A DNA stretch of 64,000 bases from G965202915 sp965202915 (lineage in GTDB: Bacteria; Pseudomonadota; Gammaproteobacteria; Eutrophobiales; Eutrophobiaceae): the NCBI GenBank assembly GCA_965202915.1, contig OZ241847.1:1488001-1552000 (forward strand). Reading direction: 5' to 3'. The notes under the pieces are model-generated. The model made no database searches, was not told where the DNA came from, and saw only the letters and a program-made list of their open reading frames with translations. A program made the position numbers and the translations under genes. This document shows positions 55,051 through 63,372 of this stretch, one piece after another. How positions within the stretch are numbered: the first letter of the stretch is position 1; each line of letters opens with the position of its first letter.

Positions 55051-55386
55051 ATGGAAGCCATCGCATTTGATACCCATAAATTTGTCAAGCACCTGACTGA
55101 ATCGGGTTTCACCGAAGCGCAGGCGGAAGCCCTGGCCAGTGAGCAGGTCGCTATGATTAACGGCAATTTGGCCACCAAGGCGGACATTGCCGAGATGAAG
55201 GCGGATATCGAGAAACTGCGCCTGGCCACCCAGGCGGACATAGCCGAGGTGAAGGCGGACGTCGAGAAACTGCGCCTGTCCACCCAGGCGGACATTGCCA
55301 ACGCGGAAACAAGACTGACGCGCTGGATCGTTGGTGCGATGATTGCGCAGATCAGCGTGGTTGTCGGGTTGATTAAATTGAGTTGA
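55051..55386 (+). CDS. Coiled-coil protein with C-terminal membrane segment (CCDC90/DUF1640-like)
   Basis: A 111-aa protein with the layout of bacterial CCDC90/DUF1640 relatives: an N-terminal FDTHKFVKHLTESGFTEAQAEAL, a central coiled coil and a C-terminal membrane helix (IVGAMIAQISVVVGLIKL). The coil is made of near-identical 18-residue units starting ATKADIAEMKADIEK, ATQADIAEVKADVEK and STQADIANAETRL, so it grew by DNA repeat duplication. It is presumably anchored in the inner membrane by its tail. In mitochondria relatives regulate the calcium uniporter; the bacterial role is unknown. No good ribosome site is present. A broken second copy follows. Confidence 0.75.
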   Translation: MEAIAFDTHKFVKHLTESGFTEAQAEALASEQVAMINGNLATKADIAEMKADIEKLRLATQADIAEVKADVEKLRLSTQADIANAETRLTRWIVGAMIAQISVVVGLIKLS

Positions 55387-55479
55387 TGGGTCGGGATAAT
55401 CGGCTATACTGAATGGGTGGAGAACCGTGGCAGGTGGAGGATCCCTGCCGTACCCGTATAAATTATCCGGCACCTGAAT

Positions 55480-55601
55480 ATGGAAGCCATCGCATTTGAA
55501 GGGAGGACATTGCCAATACGGAAACAAGATTGATGCGCCGGAGGGTCGTCGCCATGATTGTGCGGACTGGCTTGATTGTTGGGTTGATTAAATTGCTCTG
55601 A
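55480..55601 (+). pseudogene. Decayed second copy of the coiled-coil gene
   Basis: Starts with the same ATGGAAGCCATCGCATTTGA as the intact gene, then jumps to the 3' part (GACATTGCCAATACGGAAAC) after losing about 215 nt. The join shifts the frame, so translation from the ATG ends after 17 codons, while the downstream membrane-helix coding (ending TTGATTAAATTGCTCTGA) remains readable in another frame. It is a non-functional tandem paralogue. Confidence 0.75.
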
Positions 55602-55922
55602 ACTCTCCGGGAAGCCGACTATGCCGGCTGAACCCCGGTTCATGCCGGCAAACCGGGCGACGCGCACCTCGCACTCGGCCTTGAGCCGGTTATCCGGTGC
55701 CCGATGGGACCCGGAGGTTGGCGGCGGTAGTCGCCGGGGCCGCAGGGTTGATTGTGATGAGGACGTTTGTTGAGCCCGGCTCGGAGCGGTTTGTCGCCAG
55801 TATTGGAGAATCACCCGGCACTCAGGTAATATAAGCCGTGACGGTTGACAAACAACCATTGCGGTGCCGAATCTGAATTCAGATTCAATCCTTGAGTAAA
55901 AATAAGCTATGACCTTGGAGGT
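55602..55922. other. Intergenic region upstream of fhs
   Basis: About 320 nt with no gene. The first 200 nt contain scraps repeated elsewhere in the cluster, such as GAGCCGGTTATCCG near 55682 (also near 52467). Toward fhs there is a consensus -35 TTGACA at 55845-55850 without a good -10 at standard spacing, then an 18-bp palindrome and an unusually strong GGAGGTG ribosome site. Confidence 0.5.
55869..55886. promoter_or_regulatory. Perfect 18-bp palindrome upstream of fhs
   Basis: GAATCTGAATTCAGATTC reads identically on both strands (9-bp half-sites, no spacer). It ends 45 nt before the fhs ATG and overlaps the place where the -10 element would lie for the TTGACA at 55845. That is a typical repressor operator position, though a stem in the mRNA leader is also possible. 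The binding protein is unknown. Confidence 0.5.
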
Positions 55923-55931
55923 GTGGCTGTT

Positions 55932-57605
55932 ATGTCTGACATAGAAATCGCACAAAAAGCGAATAAAAAACACATCATTGAACTTGCCCGGGAACAATAT
56001 GACATTGAAGCCCGGCACCTGGAACCTTACGGCCATTACAAGGCGAAATTATCACTTGACTATATAGACGGCCTTAAAAACCGGGAGGACGGCAAACTTA
56101 TCCTGACCACCGCAATCAGCCCGACGCCGGCCGGTGAAGGCAAGACCACCACCACGGTCGGTTTGGGGGATGCAATGAACCGTATCGGCAAAAAAACCCT
56201 CATCTGTTTGCGTGAACCGTCGCTCGGCCCCTGTTTTGGCGTCAAGGGCGGCGCCGCCGGCGGCGGTTACGCCCAGGTGGTGCCGATGGAGGACATCAAT
56301 CTGCACTTTACCGGCGACTTCCATGCAATCGGCACGTCACATAATTTATTGTCGGCGATGATCGACAACCATATAAACCACGGCAACGTGCTGAATATAG
56401 ACCCCCGTTTAATCACATGGAAACGGGTCGTGGATATGAATGACCGGGCATTGCGCAGGATCGTGGTCGCTTTGGGCGGCACCGCCAATGGATTTCCCCG
56501 CGAGGACGGTTATGACATTACCGTGGCATCGGAAGTCATGGCTATTTTTTGCCTGGCCACCTCTATGGATGACTTGAAACGGCGCCTGGGTAATATCGTC
56601 GTGGCTTATACTCAAGGTGACCGTCAACCGGTGTACGCGACCGATCTGAATGCCCGCGGGGCAATGACCGCATTATTGAAAGATGCAATAAAACCGAATC
56701 TGGTGCAAACCCTGGAAAATAATCTTGCCCTGGTGCACGGCGGCCCGTTTGCCAATATTGCCCATGGCTGCAACAGTGTGATCGCAACCCAAACCGCATT
56801 GAAACTGGCCGATTACGTGGTCACCGAGGCCGGCTTTGGCGCCGACCTGGGGGCCGAGAAATTTATCGATATTAAATGCCGCAAGGCGGGACTTCATCCC
56901 AGTGCGGTGGTGCTGGTTGCAACGGTGCGGGCGTTGAAATATCACGGCGGCGTGGAACGACAGGATTTGAACCGTGAAAACCTGGAGGCGTTGCAAAAAG
57001 GCATGGCCAATCTCGAACGGCATATGCACAATATTCAGGATCATTATCGCCTGCCGTGCATAGTCTGTGTTAATCATTTTATCAACGATACCGACGCCGA
57101 GGTGGCGTTGCTGAAGGCAAAAATTGAAGAGGTGGGCGGCACCGCGGTTATTTCCAAACACTGGGCCGAGGGCGGCGCCGGCGCCGAAGACCTGGCGCGG
57201 GCGGTGGTGGACGTTGTCGATCACCGTCCCGGCAGGCATGCGTTTGTCTATGACGACAGTATGTCACTCTGGGAAAAGCTCGAGGCGGTCGCAACCAAAA
57301 TCTATGGCGCCAAAGAGGTGATCGCCAGTTCCAGGGTGAGGGCTGAATTGGCCAAATTAAACCAGAATTATGGCCGTTTTCCGGTATGCATTGCAAAGAC
57401 GCAGATGTCTTTTTCCACCGATCCGGCGGTGCGCGGCGCCCCCACCGACCACGCGGTCGAGATCAGTGAAGTCAGGCTCGCCAACGGCGCCGGTTTTATT
57501 GTTGCGGTTGCCGGCAATATGATGACCATGCCCGGATTGCCCAGGATGCCCGCCGCAGAGAACATAAACGTCGACGGCAACGGCAATATCAGTGGCCTGT
57601 TTTAA
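55932..57605 (+). CDS. fhs: Formate-tetrahydrofolate ligase
   Basis: Monofunctional enzyme joining formate to THF with ATP, giving 10-formyl-THF for purines, formyl-Met-tRNA (Fmt, encoded in this window) and one-carbon metabolism. The 557 aa match the homotetrameric bacterial form. The P-loop is TPAGEGKTTTTVGL near residues 64-77, and CLREPSLGPCFGVKGGAAGGG and the C-terminal MTMPGLPRMPAAENI are highly conserved. I start at the ATG at 55932, with GGAGGTG 8 nt upstream; a GTG at 55923 falls inside that ribosome site. Its presence is patchy among gammaproteobacteria. No folD or formate dehydrogenase lies nearby. Confidence 0.95.
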   Translation: MSDIEIAQKANKKHIIELAREQYDIEARHLEPYGHYKAKLSLDYIDGLKNREDGKLILTTAISPTPAGEGKTTTTVGLGDAMNRIGKKTLICLREPSLGPCFGVKGGAAGGGYAQVVPMEDINLHFTGDFHAIGTSHNLLSAMIDNHINHGNVLNIDPRLITWKRVVDMNDRALRRIVVALGGTANGFPREDGYDITVASEVMAIFCLATSMDDLKRRLGNIVVAYTQGDRQPVYATDLNARGAMTALLKDAIKPNLVQTLENNLALVHGGPFANIAHGCNSVIATQTALKLADYVVTEAGFGADLGAEKFIDIKCRKAGLHPSAVVLVATVRALKYHGGVERQDLNRENLEALQKGMANLERHMHNIQDHYRLPCIVCVNHFINDTDAEVALLKAKIEEVGGTAVISKHWAEGGAGAEDLARAVVDVVDHRPGRHAFVYDDSMSLWEKLEAVATKIYGAKEVIASSRVRAELAKLNQNYGRFPVCIAKTQMSFSTDPAVRGAPTDHAVEISEVRLANGAGFIVAVAGNMMTMPGLPRMPAAENINVDGNGNISGLF

Positions 57606-57641
57606 TGGATGGGTCGCGGTGTCTCAGGCTTTTTCGGCGCC

Positions 57642-57670
57642 CCCGGGGCTTAATTGCCCGGGGCTTAATT
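57642..57670. repeat. 15-bp tandem repeat over the DUF1223 stop codon
   Basis: CCCGGGGCTTAATT occurs at 57642-57655 and again at 57657-57670. The second copy contains the stop codon of the DUF1223 gene, so the repeat duplicated its 3' end. It separates the convergent fhs and DUF1223 genes. Confidence 0.6.
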
Positions 57671-58405
57671 AAGATAACCGCCGGCAGCCTGGATCGGGGT
57701 TAAGTCGCGGGCGCCGTGAACCCACGCGGCCAGGCCATATTGGCCGGCGTCGATATCCGATTCCGGCAGGGTCGTGGCGGCGTCATAGCTTTCGTTTGCC
57801 TGGGTCAATGCGGTGGTCTTGTGTCCCAGCACCACAAAATTATGGGTCAGGGTGCGCCCATGGTTTTCACCGGCCCGGACCTCGGTTGAAATATCAAACC
57901 CCAGCAATGCCAGATTAAGGATCAAATCAGCCCGTTGATGGTTGCCGGCAAGATAACGGGCCTTAACATTGGTGCCATCCAGATGCAATGACAACACCCC
58001 CGCCGCCGATTCCTGGTCGAGCGAGAGTCTTCGCAACCCAAAAAATGACCGCCATTCCTCGCCATTCACCAGGAATCCGGGGGTATAAACGGTGCTTAGA
58101 TTTTTACTGATGGCATAGCGGCGTTGTCGGTCGCTGTATTGCGGCGATGCAAATCTGTCTTTCCAGCCTATGTAGTCCCAATAATCGACGTGAAACGCAA
58201 TCGGCACCAACGACGTCCATAAGCGCTTGTCGCGTTTTAATGAGCTGAGCCATTCATCCGCCGGTGGACAACTGCTGCATCCCTCAGAGGTATAAAGCTC
58301 AAGCAGGCTGACCCGGGTTGCCGGGCTTTTTATCAGCCTCTCGGCGGCGGCCGGGGCACTGAAGCAATAGACTACTATTAAAACCAATCCAATTTTATTA
58401 ATCAT
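57665..58405 (-). CDS. DUF1223 exported thioredoxin-like protein
   Basis: Predicted periplasmic protein of 246 aa with a signal peptide (INKIGLVLIVVYCFSAPAAA, cleavage about residue 21). The DUF1223 signature LLELYTSEGCSSCPPADEWL has a CxxC pair in a thioredoxin-like context, followed by FHVDYWDYIGWKDRFA and VYTPGFLVNG with the cis-proline. The ATG at 58405 is preceded by GGGAGA; a TTG at 58432 that overlaps the msrB stop is a weaker choice. Close linkage to msrB suggests a part in oxidative protein repair (inference). Confidence 0.88.
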   Translation of the reverse strand: MINKIGLVLIVVYCFSAPAAAERLIKSPATRVSLLELYTSEGCSSCPPADEWLSSLKRDKRLWTSLVPIAFHVDYWDYIGWKDRFASPQYSDRQRRYAISKNLSTVYTPGFLVNGEEWRSFFGLRRLSLDQESAAGVLSLHLDGTNVKARYLAGNHQRADLILNLALLGFDISTEVRAGENHGRTLTHNFVVLGHKTTALTQANESYDAATTLPESDIDAGQYGLAAWVHGARDLTPIQAAGGYLN

Positions 58406-58428
58406 AATTTTTCTCCCATACACCAGCT

Positions 58429-58830
58429 TCAAGCGCGCCGGTCCTTATCCAGATTCAATGCCGTGGAATTGATGCAATAGCGCCGCCCGGTCGGCTCAGG
58501 TCCGTCTTCAAACACATGACCAAGATGGGCGTCACAGGCGGCACACGTCACCTCAACCCGGTGCATGCCCAGACTATGATCCGCCTCGGTTTTAATTGCA
58601 TCATCCAGCGGTTGATAAAAACTGGGCCAGCCGGTACCCGAATCAAATTTGGTATCCGAATCGAACAACGCCGCCTCGCAACAGCAACATCGATAGACCC
58701 CGGCATCCCGGCAATGATAATATTTACCGGTAAAGGCCTGCTCAGTGCCCTTTTGACGACACACCCGATATTGCTCGGCAGTAAGCCGTTGTTGCCATTC
58801 CTGCTCGGTTTTTTCAATGCGATTTGTCAT
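58429..58830 (-). CDS. msrB: Peptide-methionine (R)-S-oxide reductase
   Basis: Repairs R-methionine sulfoxide in proteins; 133 aa, no signal peptide, so cytoplasmic. Zinc is held by two CxxC pairs (C48/C51 in YRCCCCEAALF and C96/C99 in CAACDAHLGHVF). The catalytic residue is C119 in RRYCINSTAL (selenocysteine in animal homologues). GTGWPSF has Thr where some MsrB enzymes have the resolving Cys, so recycling may use thioredoxin directly. The stop lies close to the start of the DUF1223 gene, forming a two-gene unit. Confidence 0.95.
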   Translation of the reverse strand: MTNRIEKTEQEWQQRLTAEQYRVCRQKGTEQAFTGKYYHCRDAGVYRCCCCEAALFDSDTKFDSGTGWPSFYQPLDDAIKTEADHSLGMHRVEVTCAACDAHLGHVFEDGPEPTGRRYCINSTALNLDKDRRA

Positions 58831-58888
58831 ATCAAAAATCAGTACCCATATTGACGGGCATTACCTTAGCCCGGCGGCGGCAATGTAT

Positions 58889-58922
58889 CCCCCGCGCCGC
58901 CGTCTAAAAGGCGGTACGGGGG
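58889..58922. other. Strong GC-rich hairpin between barrel gene and msrB
   Basis: Arms CCCCCG-cg-CCGCC and GGCGG-ta-CGGGGG pair with a 2-nt internal mismatch and an 8-nt loop, giving 11 Watson-Crick pairs. It lies 23 nt beyond the stop of the outer-membrane barrel gene, in reading direction. No T-run follows, so it may stabilise the mRNA 3' end or act as an atypical terminator. Confidence 0.55.
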
Positions 58923-58944
58923 CTACTACCTTATTCCGGCGCCA

Positions 58945-59526
58945 TTAAAATGACCAGCTAATGCCAATAGTGCCTCCGATCACTTCGACCGAACCTGAAT
59001 CGAAATAGTTCATAACTTCAAGGTTGGCGTGAATGGTCTCGGAGAGCCGTATATCGGTTCCGACGCCATAGGAAAAATCCGACGCCGTGTCTGAGATGCT
59101 TACTCTAATGTTACCGGCTTCAGCCCTGGCAGTGAGCTCACCCCGGGTATAGCCGGCAATCAGGTAGGGATAGAACAGCCGCCCCAACTGCACGCCCCCG
59201 CGGACGTAGAGTCCCCAGAAGTGTTCCAGCTCCAGATCGACCTCCACGGTGGTACCACCCACCGTAATATCATCTGTACCTTCGCCTAGGCCAACACCCA
59301 GTCGCAGCTCCGAGGAAAAGTTTTCATGGGGCTGCACCCCCAGTCGCGCATAGAGGATCGGTAAACCGGCCGATGCGTCTTCGCCTTGTACGAGTGGGTC
59401 AAGCTCTTCCGTATAACGCAACCCGCCCAAATTGCCACCGACGTAATACTTGGTGTCCGCAGCAACGGCGAGCGGAGTCACAAGCGCACAGATAACGACT
59501 GTTAAACCAGAAAAATTCTTAAACAT
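58945..59526 (-). CDS. Outer-membrane beta-barrel protein
   Basis: A 193-aa protein with a signal peptide (LTVVICALVTPLAVA, cleavage about 22/23). It is followed by alternating amphipathic strands (KYYVGGNLGGLRY, SSELRLGVGLGEG, GLYVRGGVQLG, YPYLIAGYTRGELTA, DFSYGVGTDIRL) and a terminal ISWSF, the aromatic C-terminus recognised by the BAM complex. It fits an eight-strand OmpX/OmpA-like barrel. The ATG has AGGAGA just upstream. It is transcribed away from a small HTH gene, and operator-like palindromes flank its TATAAT. Function unknown. Confidence 0.85.
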   Translation of the reverse strand: MFKNFSGLTVVICALVTPLAVAADTKYYVGGNLGGLRYTEELDPLVQGEDASAGLPILYARLGVQPHENFSSELRLGVGLGEGTDDITVGGTTVEVDLELEHFWGLYVRGGVQLGRLFYPYLIAGYTRGELTARAEAGNIRVSISDTASDFSYGVGTDIRLSETIHANLEVMNYFDSGSVEVIGGTIGISWSF

Positions 59527-59550
59527 AATGTTTCTCCTATAATGATTAAT

Positions 59551-59592
59551 GCACCTAAAATGGGAGCATTATATCGCACCTAAAATAGGTGC
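59551..59592. promoter_or_regulatory. Two operator-like palindromes around a TATAAT in the barrel/HTH divergent promoter
   Basis: Site 2 (59576-59592) is GCACCTA-AAA-TAGGTGC, perfect 7-bp arms around a 3-nt centre. Site 1 (59551-59567), GCACCTAAAATGGGAGC, is an imperfect version. Their centres are 25 bp apart. A TATAAT on the minus strand (59568-59573), suited to the barrel gene, lies exactly between them, and site 2 ends two bases before the HTH gene ATG and covers its AGGTG ribosome site. Binding would block both genes. The obvious ligand is the HTH protein itself. Confidence 0.65.
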
Positions 59593-59594
59593 AA

Positions 59595-59843
59595 ATGGCG
59601 AAGTTTAGAAAATCCATATATTCCCGCGAATGGCGGTTGATAACCGACTGGCTGGTACAAAAACGCAAACAGGCTCATTTAAGCCAGCGGCAGCTCGCCG
59701 GTAATATTGGCGTAGTGCATTCTCTGGTCGGCAAGGTCGAGCAAGGGGAACGCAGACTGGATCCGATAGAACTGGTGCTTTATTGTAGAGCCATGTCCGC
59801 CGATCCTTGCGAACTCACCCGACTCATACAGCGCAATGTTTAG
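59595..59843 (+). CDS. Small XRE-type HTH regulator
   Basis: An 82-aa DNA-binding protein from the ATG at 59595. The helix-turn-helix is LSQRQLAGNIGVVHSLVGKVEQGERRL (residues about 30-56), the Cro/CI-type fold, and almost nothing else is present apart from a basic N-terminus and a short dimerisation tail. The nearest palindrome overlaps its ribosome site, so it probably represses itself and the divergent outer-membrane barrel gene (inference). It is a stand-alone gene; no toxin or phage partner is seen, so an antitoxin role is not supported. Confidence 0.82.
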   Translation: MAKFRKSIYSREWRLITDWLVQKRKQAHLSQRQLAGNIGVVHSLVGKVEQGERRLDPIELVLYCRAMSADPCELTRLIQRNV

Positions 59844-59878
59844 TTGGGGGATAACGGTACGGCGGCTTGAATGGACTT

Positions 59879-59906
59879 AAAAGCTGATCCCGCTCAGGGG
59901 GCTTTT
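59879..59906 (+). terminator. Possible terminator after the HTH gene
   Basis: AAAAGC and GCTTTT arms enclose an inner CCC/GGG pair with a bulge, 36 nt after the HTH stop. The hairpin ends in TTTT, part of its own stem, but is followed by GGG, so it is only a weak candidate. Confidence 0.3.
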
Positions 59907-59923
59907 GGGTCAGTTTCTCCCGG

Positions 59924-60190
59924 TCACCGCGGCAACGCGTGCAAGGAGTGGATCAACCGTTGTTTCTCCCGTCTGCCCAGCCGTCTGATTTCATATTCGC
60001 GCCGGCCGGCCTGGGCACGGGAACCGGCGCGTTCCTGATAAACCAGGGTTACCGGCCGTCTGCCGCGAGTGTACGCGGCCCCGGTTTTGCGTTGATTGTG
60101 TTCATTAACCCGCCTTGCCACGTCGGTGCTTATCCCGGTGTAATAACTCTGGTCGGCACATTCAACGATGTACACGTACCATCCCGCCAT
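59924..60190 (-). CDS. GIY-YIG nuclease-fold protein (UPF0213)
   Basis: A small 88-aa protein of the stand-alone GIY-YIG group. WYVYIVECADQSYYTGIS carries the two tyrosines of the motif (VYI and YTG), followed by RVNEHN with the catalytic Arg and TRGRRPVTLVYQE; the C-terminal EYEIRRLGRREKQRLI supplies the Glu. The family resembles the UvrC/SLX1 nuclease domain, but its cellular role is not established. It is 15 nt downstream of the ybbP stop, though reading through from ybbP is possible. Confidence 0.9.
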   Translation of the reverse strand: MAGWYVYIVECADQSYYTGISTDVARRVNEHNQRKTGAAYTRGRRPVTLVYQERAGSRAQAGRREYEIRRLGRREKQRLIHSLHALPR

Positions 60191-60204
60191 GACCGCCCCC
60201 CGGC

Positions 60205-62688
60205 TCAGGTTTGCGCCAGCAGGTCCCTGATCCGGGCCTTGCTACTTTGCGATATCGAAACATAGCCGGTGATGATCACCAGTATTGGCGTGATCAGCAA
60301 ACACAGCATCGCGGTTTTAATATTGAACACATAACTGCCGCCGATCAGCCAAACCGAGACGATCATGCCGATTGCCAGGTTCAGAATATAGGCCACCGCG
60401 CCCGCCATCAAGCCGCTCAGCAGCAACTGGGAGCGATATATTTTTCGGATCAGAGCGGTGGTCGCGCCCAGCGATTTATAGACCGCGGTGCTGTGCCTCC
60501 TATAGCGGCGCAACACCATTTCCACCGCAATAAACACGATCAAACCGGCGACCAGGGAAACATATAATATTATTTCAACCGCGGTGCTGATTTTCTGAAT
60601 AATGCCGCGGATCCTATTCAATAGAAAATCGACATCAAAAAAGGTGGCGGTCGGAAAGCGCTGAATAAATTGCGGCAACAGCTCTCGGCGCTCGGGAGCG
60701 ATATGCAGGCTGGCCATATAGGTCGCCGGCAGACCCGCCAGTGCCCCCGGGCGAAATATCATATAAAAATTGGGCCTGAACGACTCCCATTCAACGCTGC
60801 GTATGCTGTTCACCCGTGCGCTGAACTTGCGGGTATTAACGGTAAATTCAACGCGGTCGCCGAGTTTTATCCGCAGCTTCTCGGCAATACCCTGTTCAAC
60901 CGATACCTCCGCCACCGCCGAGTCATCCCGTGCGTCATGCCACTTGCCGGCGATGATCTTATTATCGGCCGGCAACGACGCGCTCCAGGTCAAGGCCAGA
61001 TCGCGGCTCAATGATTCATGCGTGCGCCCGGATTCCTTACTGGCGTATTCACGTATCGGCACCTCATTGACCCCGCTCAGGCGGCCGCGCACCACCGGAT
61101 ATAATTGACTGTGGGGGACGTTTTCCCGGTCGAGAAAATTTATGAAATCGGCTTTCTCGGTGGGAAATAAATTAATTGCGAAAAAATTCGGCGCCTGCTC
61201 AGGCACCTTCGATTGCCAGGATAAAATCAGATCATCACGCAGAGTCTGCATCAGCGCCAGAGAAAAAAAGATCACGGCAACGGCAATGATCTGCATACTG
61301 GTCAGGCGCCGGTTGGCGCCCAGCATCCGGGCCGCCAGTCTGGTTGCCACGGCCCCGGTCCGGCTGCGCCTGATCATCCAGCTTATGCCCGCCTGGATAA
61401 TAAAATAAGCGCATATGATGAACGCGCACAACGCGGCCATGATATAAATGCTGATTAAAATCTCACCGGTGCCGACAAAGATCAGCATCATCAGACCAAC
61501 CGCCATTGCCGCGCCGGTGAAGATGATCGGCCGCGGTGATTGCGGCTGATTCAGCAATATCCCCGGCCGGGTATCCAGCACACTCCGCAGAAACGGCCAG
61601 GCAAACCCCGACACCACTATCAAAATGGTGGCGCCGCTTAGCCAGAATGGTTCCATCGTCGGGGCCGGCAGGGCGCCGATCAGCAGTTCCCCCAGGGCGC
61701 TCATAATTAATCCATGGAGGCCGCCGCCGAGTAAGCTACCAACGGCGGTTGCGACCAGGGTAAAACTGACAAAAGGCAGCAATATCGCACCATATAAGCG
61801 CCGACCGTGCAGACCCAGACAGCGCAACAGCGCGTATTGATGGGTCATTTCGTCGGCGTATTGATAACTGACCAGCGCCACGCTGACCGCGCCCAGTAAA
61901 ATCGCAATTAATGCGGCGACGTATAAAAACTGATAGGCGCGTTTTAACGCCGCCGCCAGGGTCTTATTGGCGGCGTCTATGGTGATAAATTCCTGATTGA
62001 GTTGCAACGTCGGCAACAGCCGTTGCTGTAAATCGGCCAACGGGCCGGCCTCACCGGCAAACAGATAGCGAAACCTGATCCGGCTGCCCGGCTGCACCAC
62101 CCGGGTGGAATCAACGTCATCCCAGTGCATCATAATGCGCGGGGTAAAACTGTAAAAATTATTGCCGCGGTCGGGTTCAAATACCAGGATCCGGGTTATC
62201 TTCAAACTGCGTTCACCGATGGTGAGCATCTCGCCCTGAGCAAGGCCCAATTCATGCAACACCCGATTCTCCACCCAAATCTCTCCCGGCGGCGGGCCGT
62301 GGTCGCTGGACTCGGCCTTGCCAAACACGCCGTCGCTGATCTGCAACCGGCCGCGTAAGGGGTAGAGATCCGATACCGCTTTAACGCTGCTCAGCAAAAA
62401 CCCGTCATTGCCGTAGGCCATGGTTGGAAATATCAACAACCGTGCCTGCGTCAGGGCCGCCGGCTTAATAATATTCAATTGTTGCGGGGTCAATTCCGCC
62501 GTTGACTGCAATACCAGATCCGCCGCCAGCACTTCCCTGGATTGCTGATCAAACAGTTGTTCCAGGCGATTCCCCAGCAGAGTAATACTAAACGTCACCG
62601 CACAGGCGACCGCAATCGCGGCACAGAATAATCGCACCGCCGCCAACCGCGACTGCCTTTGAATCAATCTCAGGTAAAAGCTGATCAC
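60205..62688 (-). CDS. ybbP: ABC transporter permease, FtsX/MacB-like (YbbP)
   Basis: An 827-aa inner-membrane permease with the duplicated FtsX-like arrangement of the YbbAP exporters: a first membrane helix at about 16-38, a long periplasmic domain, a helix cluster near 250-360, another near 385-440, a second periplasmic domain with VPHSQLYPVVRGRLSGVNEVPIREYA, and a last three-helix FtsX domain near 690-810. It starts with GTG at 62688, right after the ybbA stop codon. YbbAP is thought to move hydrophobic molecules out of the inner membrane; in Escherichia coli it is linked to the esterase TesA, as here. Confidence 0.9.
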   Translation of the reverse strand: MISFYLRLIQRQSRLAAVRLFCAAIAVACAVTFSITLLGNRLEQLFDQQSREVLAADLVLQSTAELTPQQLNIIKPAALTQARLLIFPTMAYGNDGFLLSSVKAVSDLYPLRGRLQISDGVFGKAESSDHGPPPGEIWVENRVLHELGLAQGEMLTIGERSLKITRILVFEPDRGNNFYSFTPRIMMHWDDVDSTRVVQPGSRIRFRYLFAGEAGPLADLQQRLLPTLQLNQEFITIDAANKTLAAALKRAYQFLYVAALIAILLGAVSVALVSYQYADEMTHQYALLRCLGLHGRRLYGAILLPFVSFTLVATAVGSLLGGGLHGLIMSALGELLIGALPAPTMEPFWLSGATILIVVSGFAWPFLRSVLDTRPGILLNQPQSPRPIIFTGAAMAVGLMMLIFVGTGEILISIYIMAALCAFIICAYFIIQAGISWMIRRSRTGAVATRLAARMLGANRRLTSMQIIAVAVIFFSLALMQTLRDDLILSWQSKVPEQAPNFFAINLFPTEKADFINFLDRENVPHSQLYPVVRGRLSGVNEVPIREYASKESGRTHESLSRDLALTWSASLPADNKIIAGKWHDARDDSAVAEVSVEQGIAEKLRIKLGDRVEFTVNTRKFSARVNSIRSVEWESFRPNFYMIFRPGALAGLPATYMASLHIAPERRELLPQFIQRFPTATFFDVDFLLNRIRGIIQKISTAVEIILYVSLVAGLIVFIAVEMVLRRYRRHSTAVYKSLGATTALIRKIYRSQLLLSGLMAGAVAYILNLAIGMIVSVWLIGGSYVFNIKTAMLCLLITPILVIITGYVSISQSSKARIRDLLAQT

Positions 62689-63364
<676 letters not shown>

Positions 63365-63372
<8 letters not shown>

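Larger units (their letters stand above)
54999..55629 (+). repeat. Tandem duplication carrying the coiled-coil gene and a decayed copy
   Basis: A 72-nt block at 54999-55070, covering the leader and first codons, recurs at 55428-55499 with five mismatches. The 3' segment at 55289-55411 recurs at 55503-55629. Copy 2 lacks about 215 nt between these blocks. Related CTATACTG-like strings mark the unit borders near 54952, 55403 and 55613. Confidence 0.8.

Noticed and set aside
54448..55527. 359-codon minus-strand frame with internal repeats
   Set aside because: The repeats are the reverse translation of the coiled-coil and dockerin coding repeats; no independent evidence for a protein.
59589..59843. 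Antitoxin or phage repressor role for the small HTH protein
   Set aside because: No toxin, integrase or phage gene is adjacent; the operator layout fits a local regulator of the barrel gene better.
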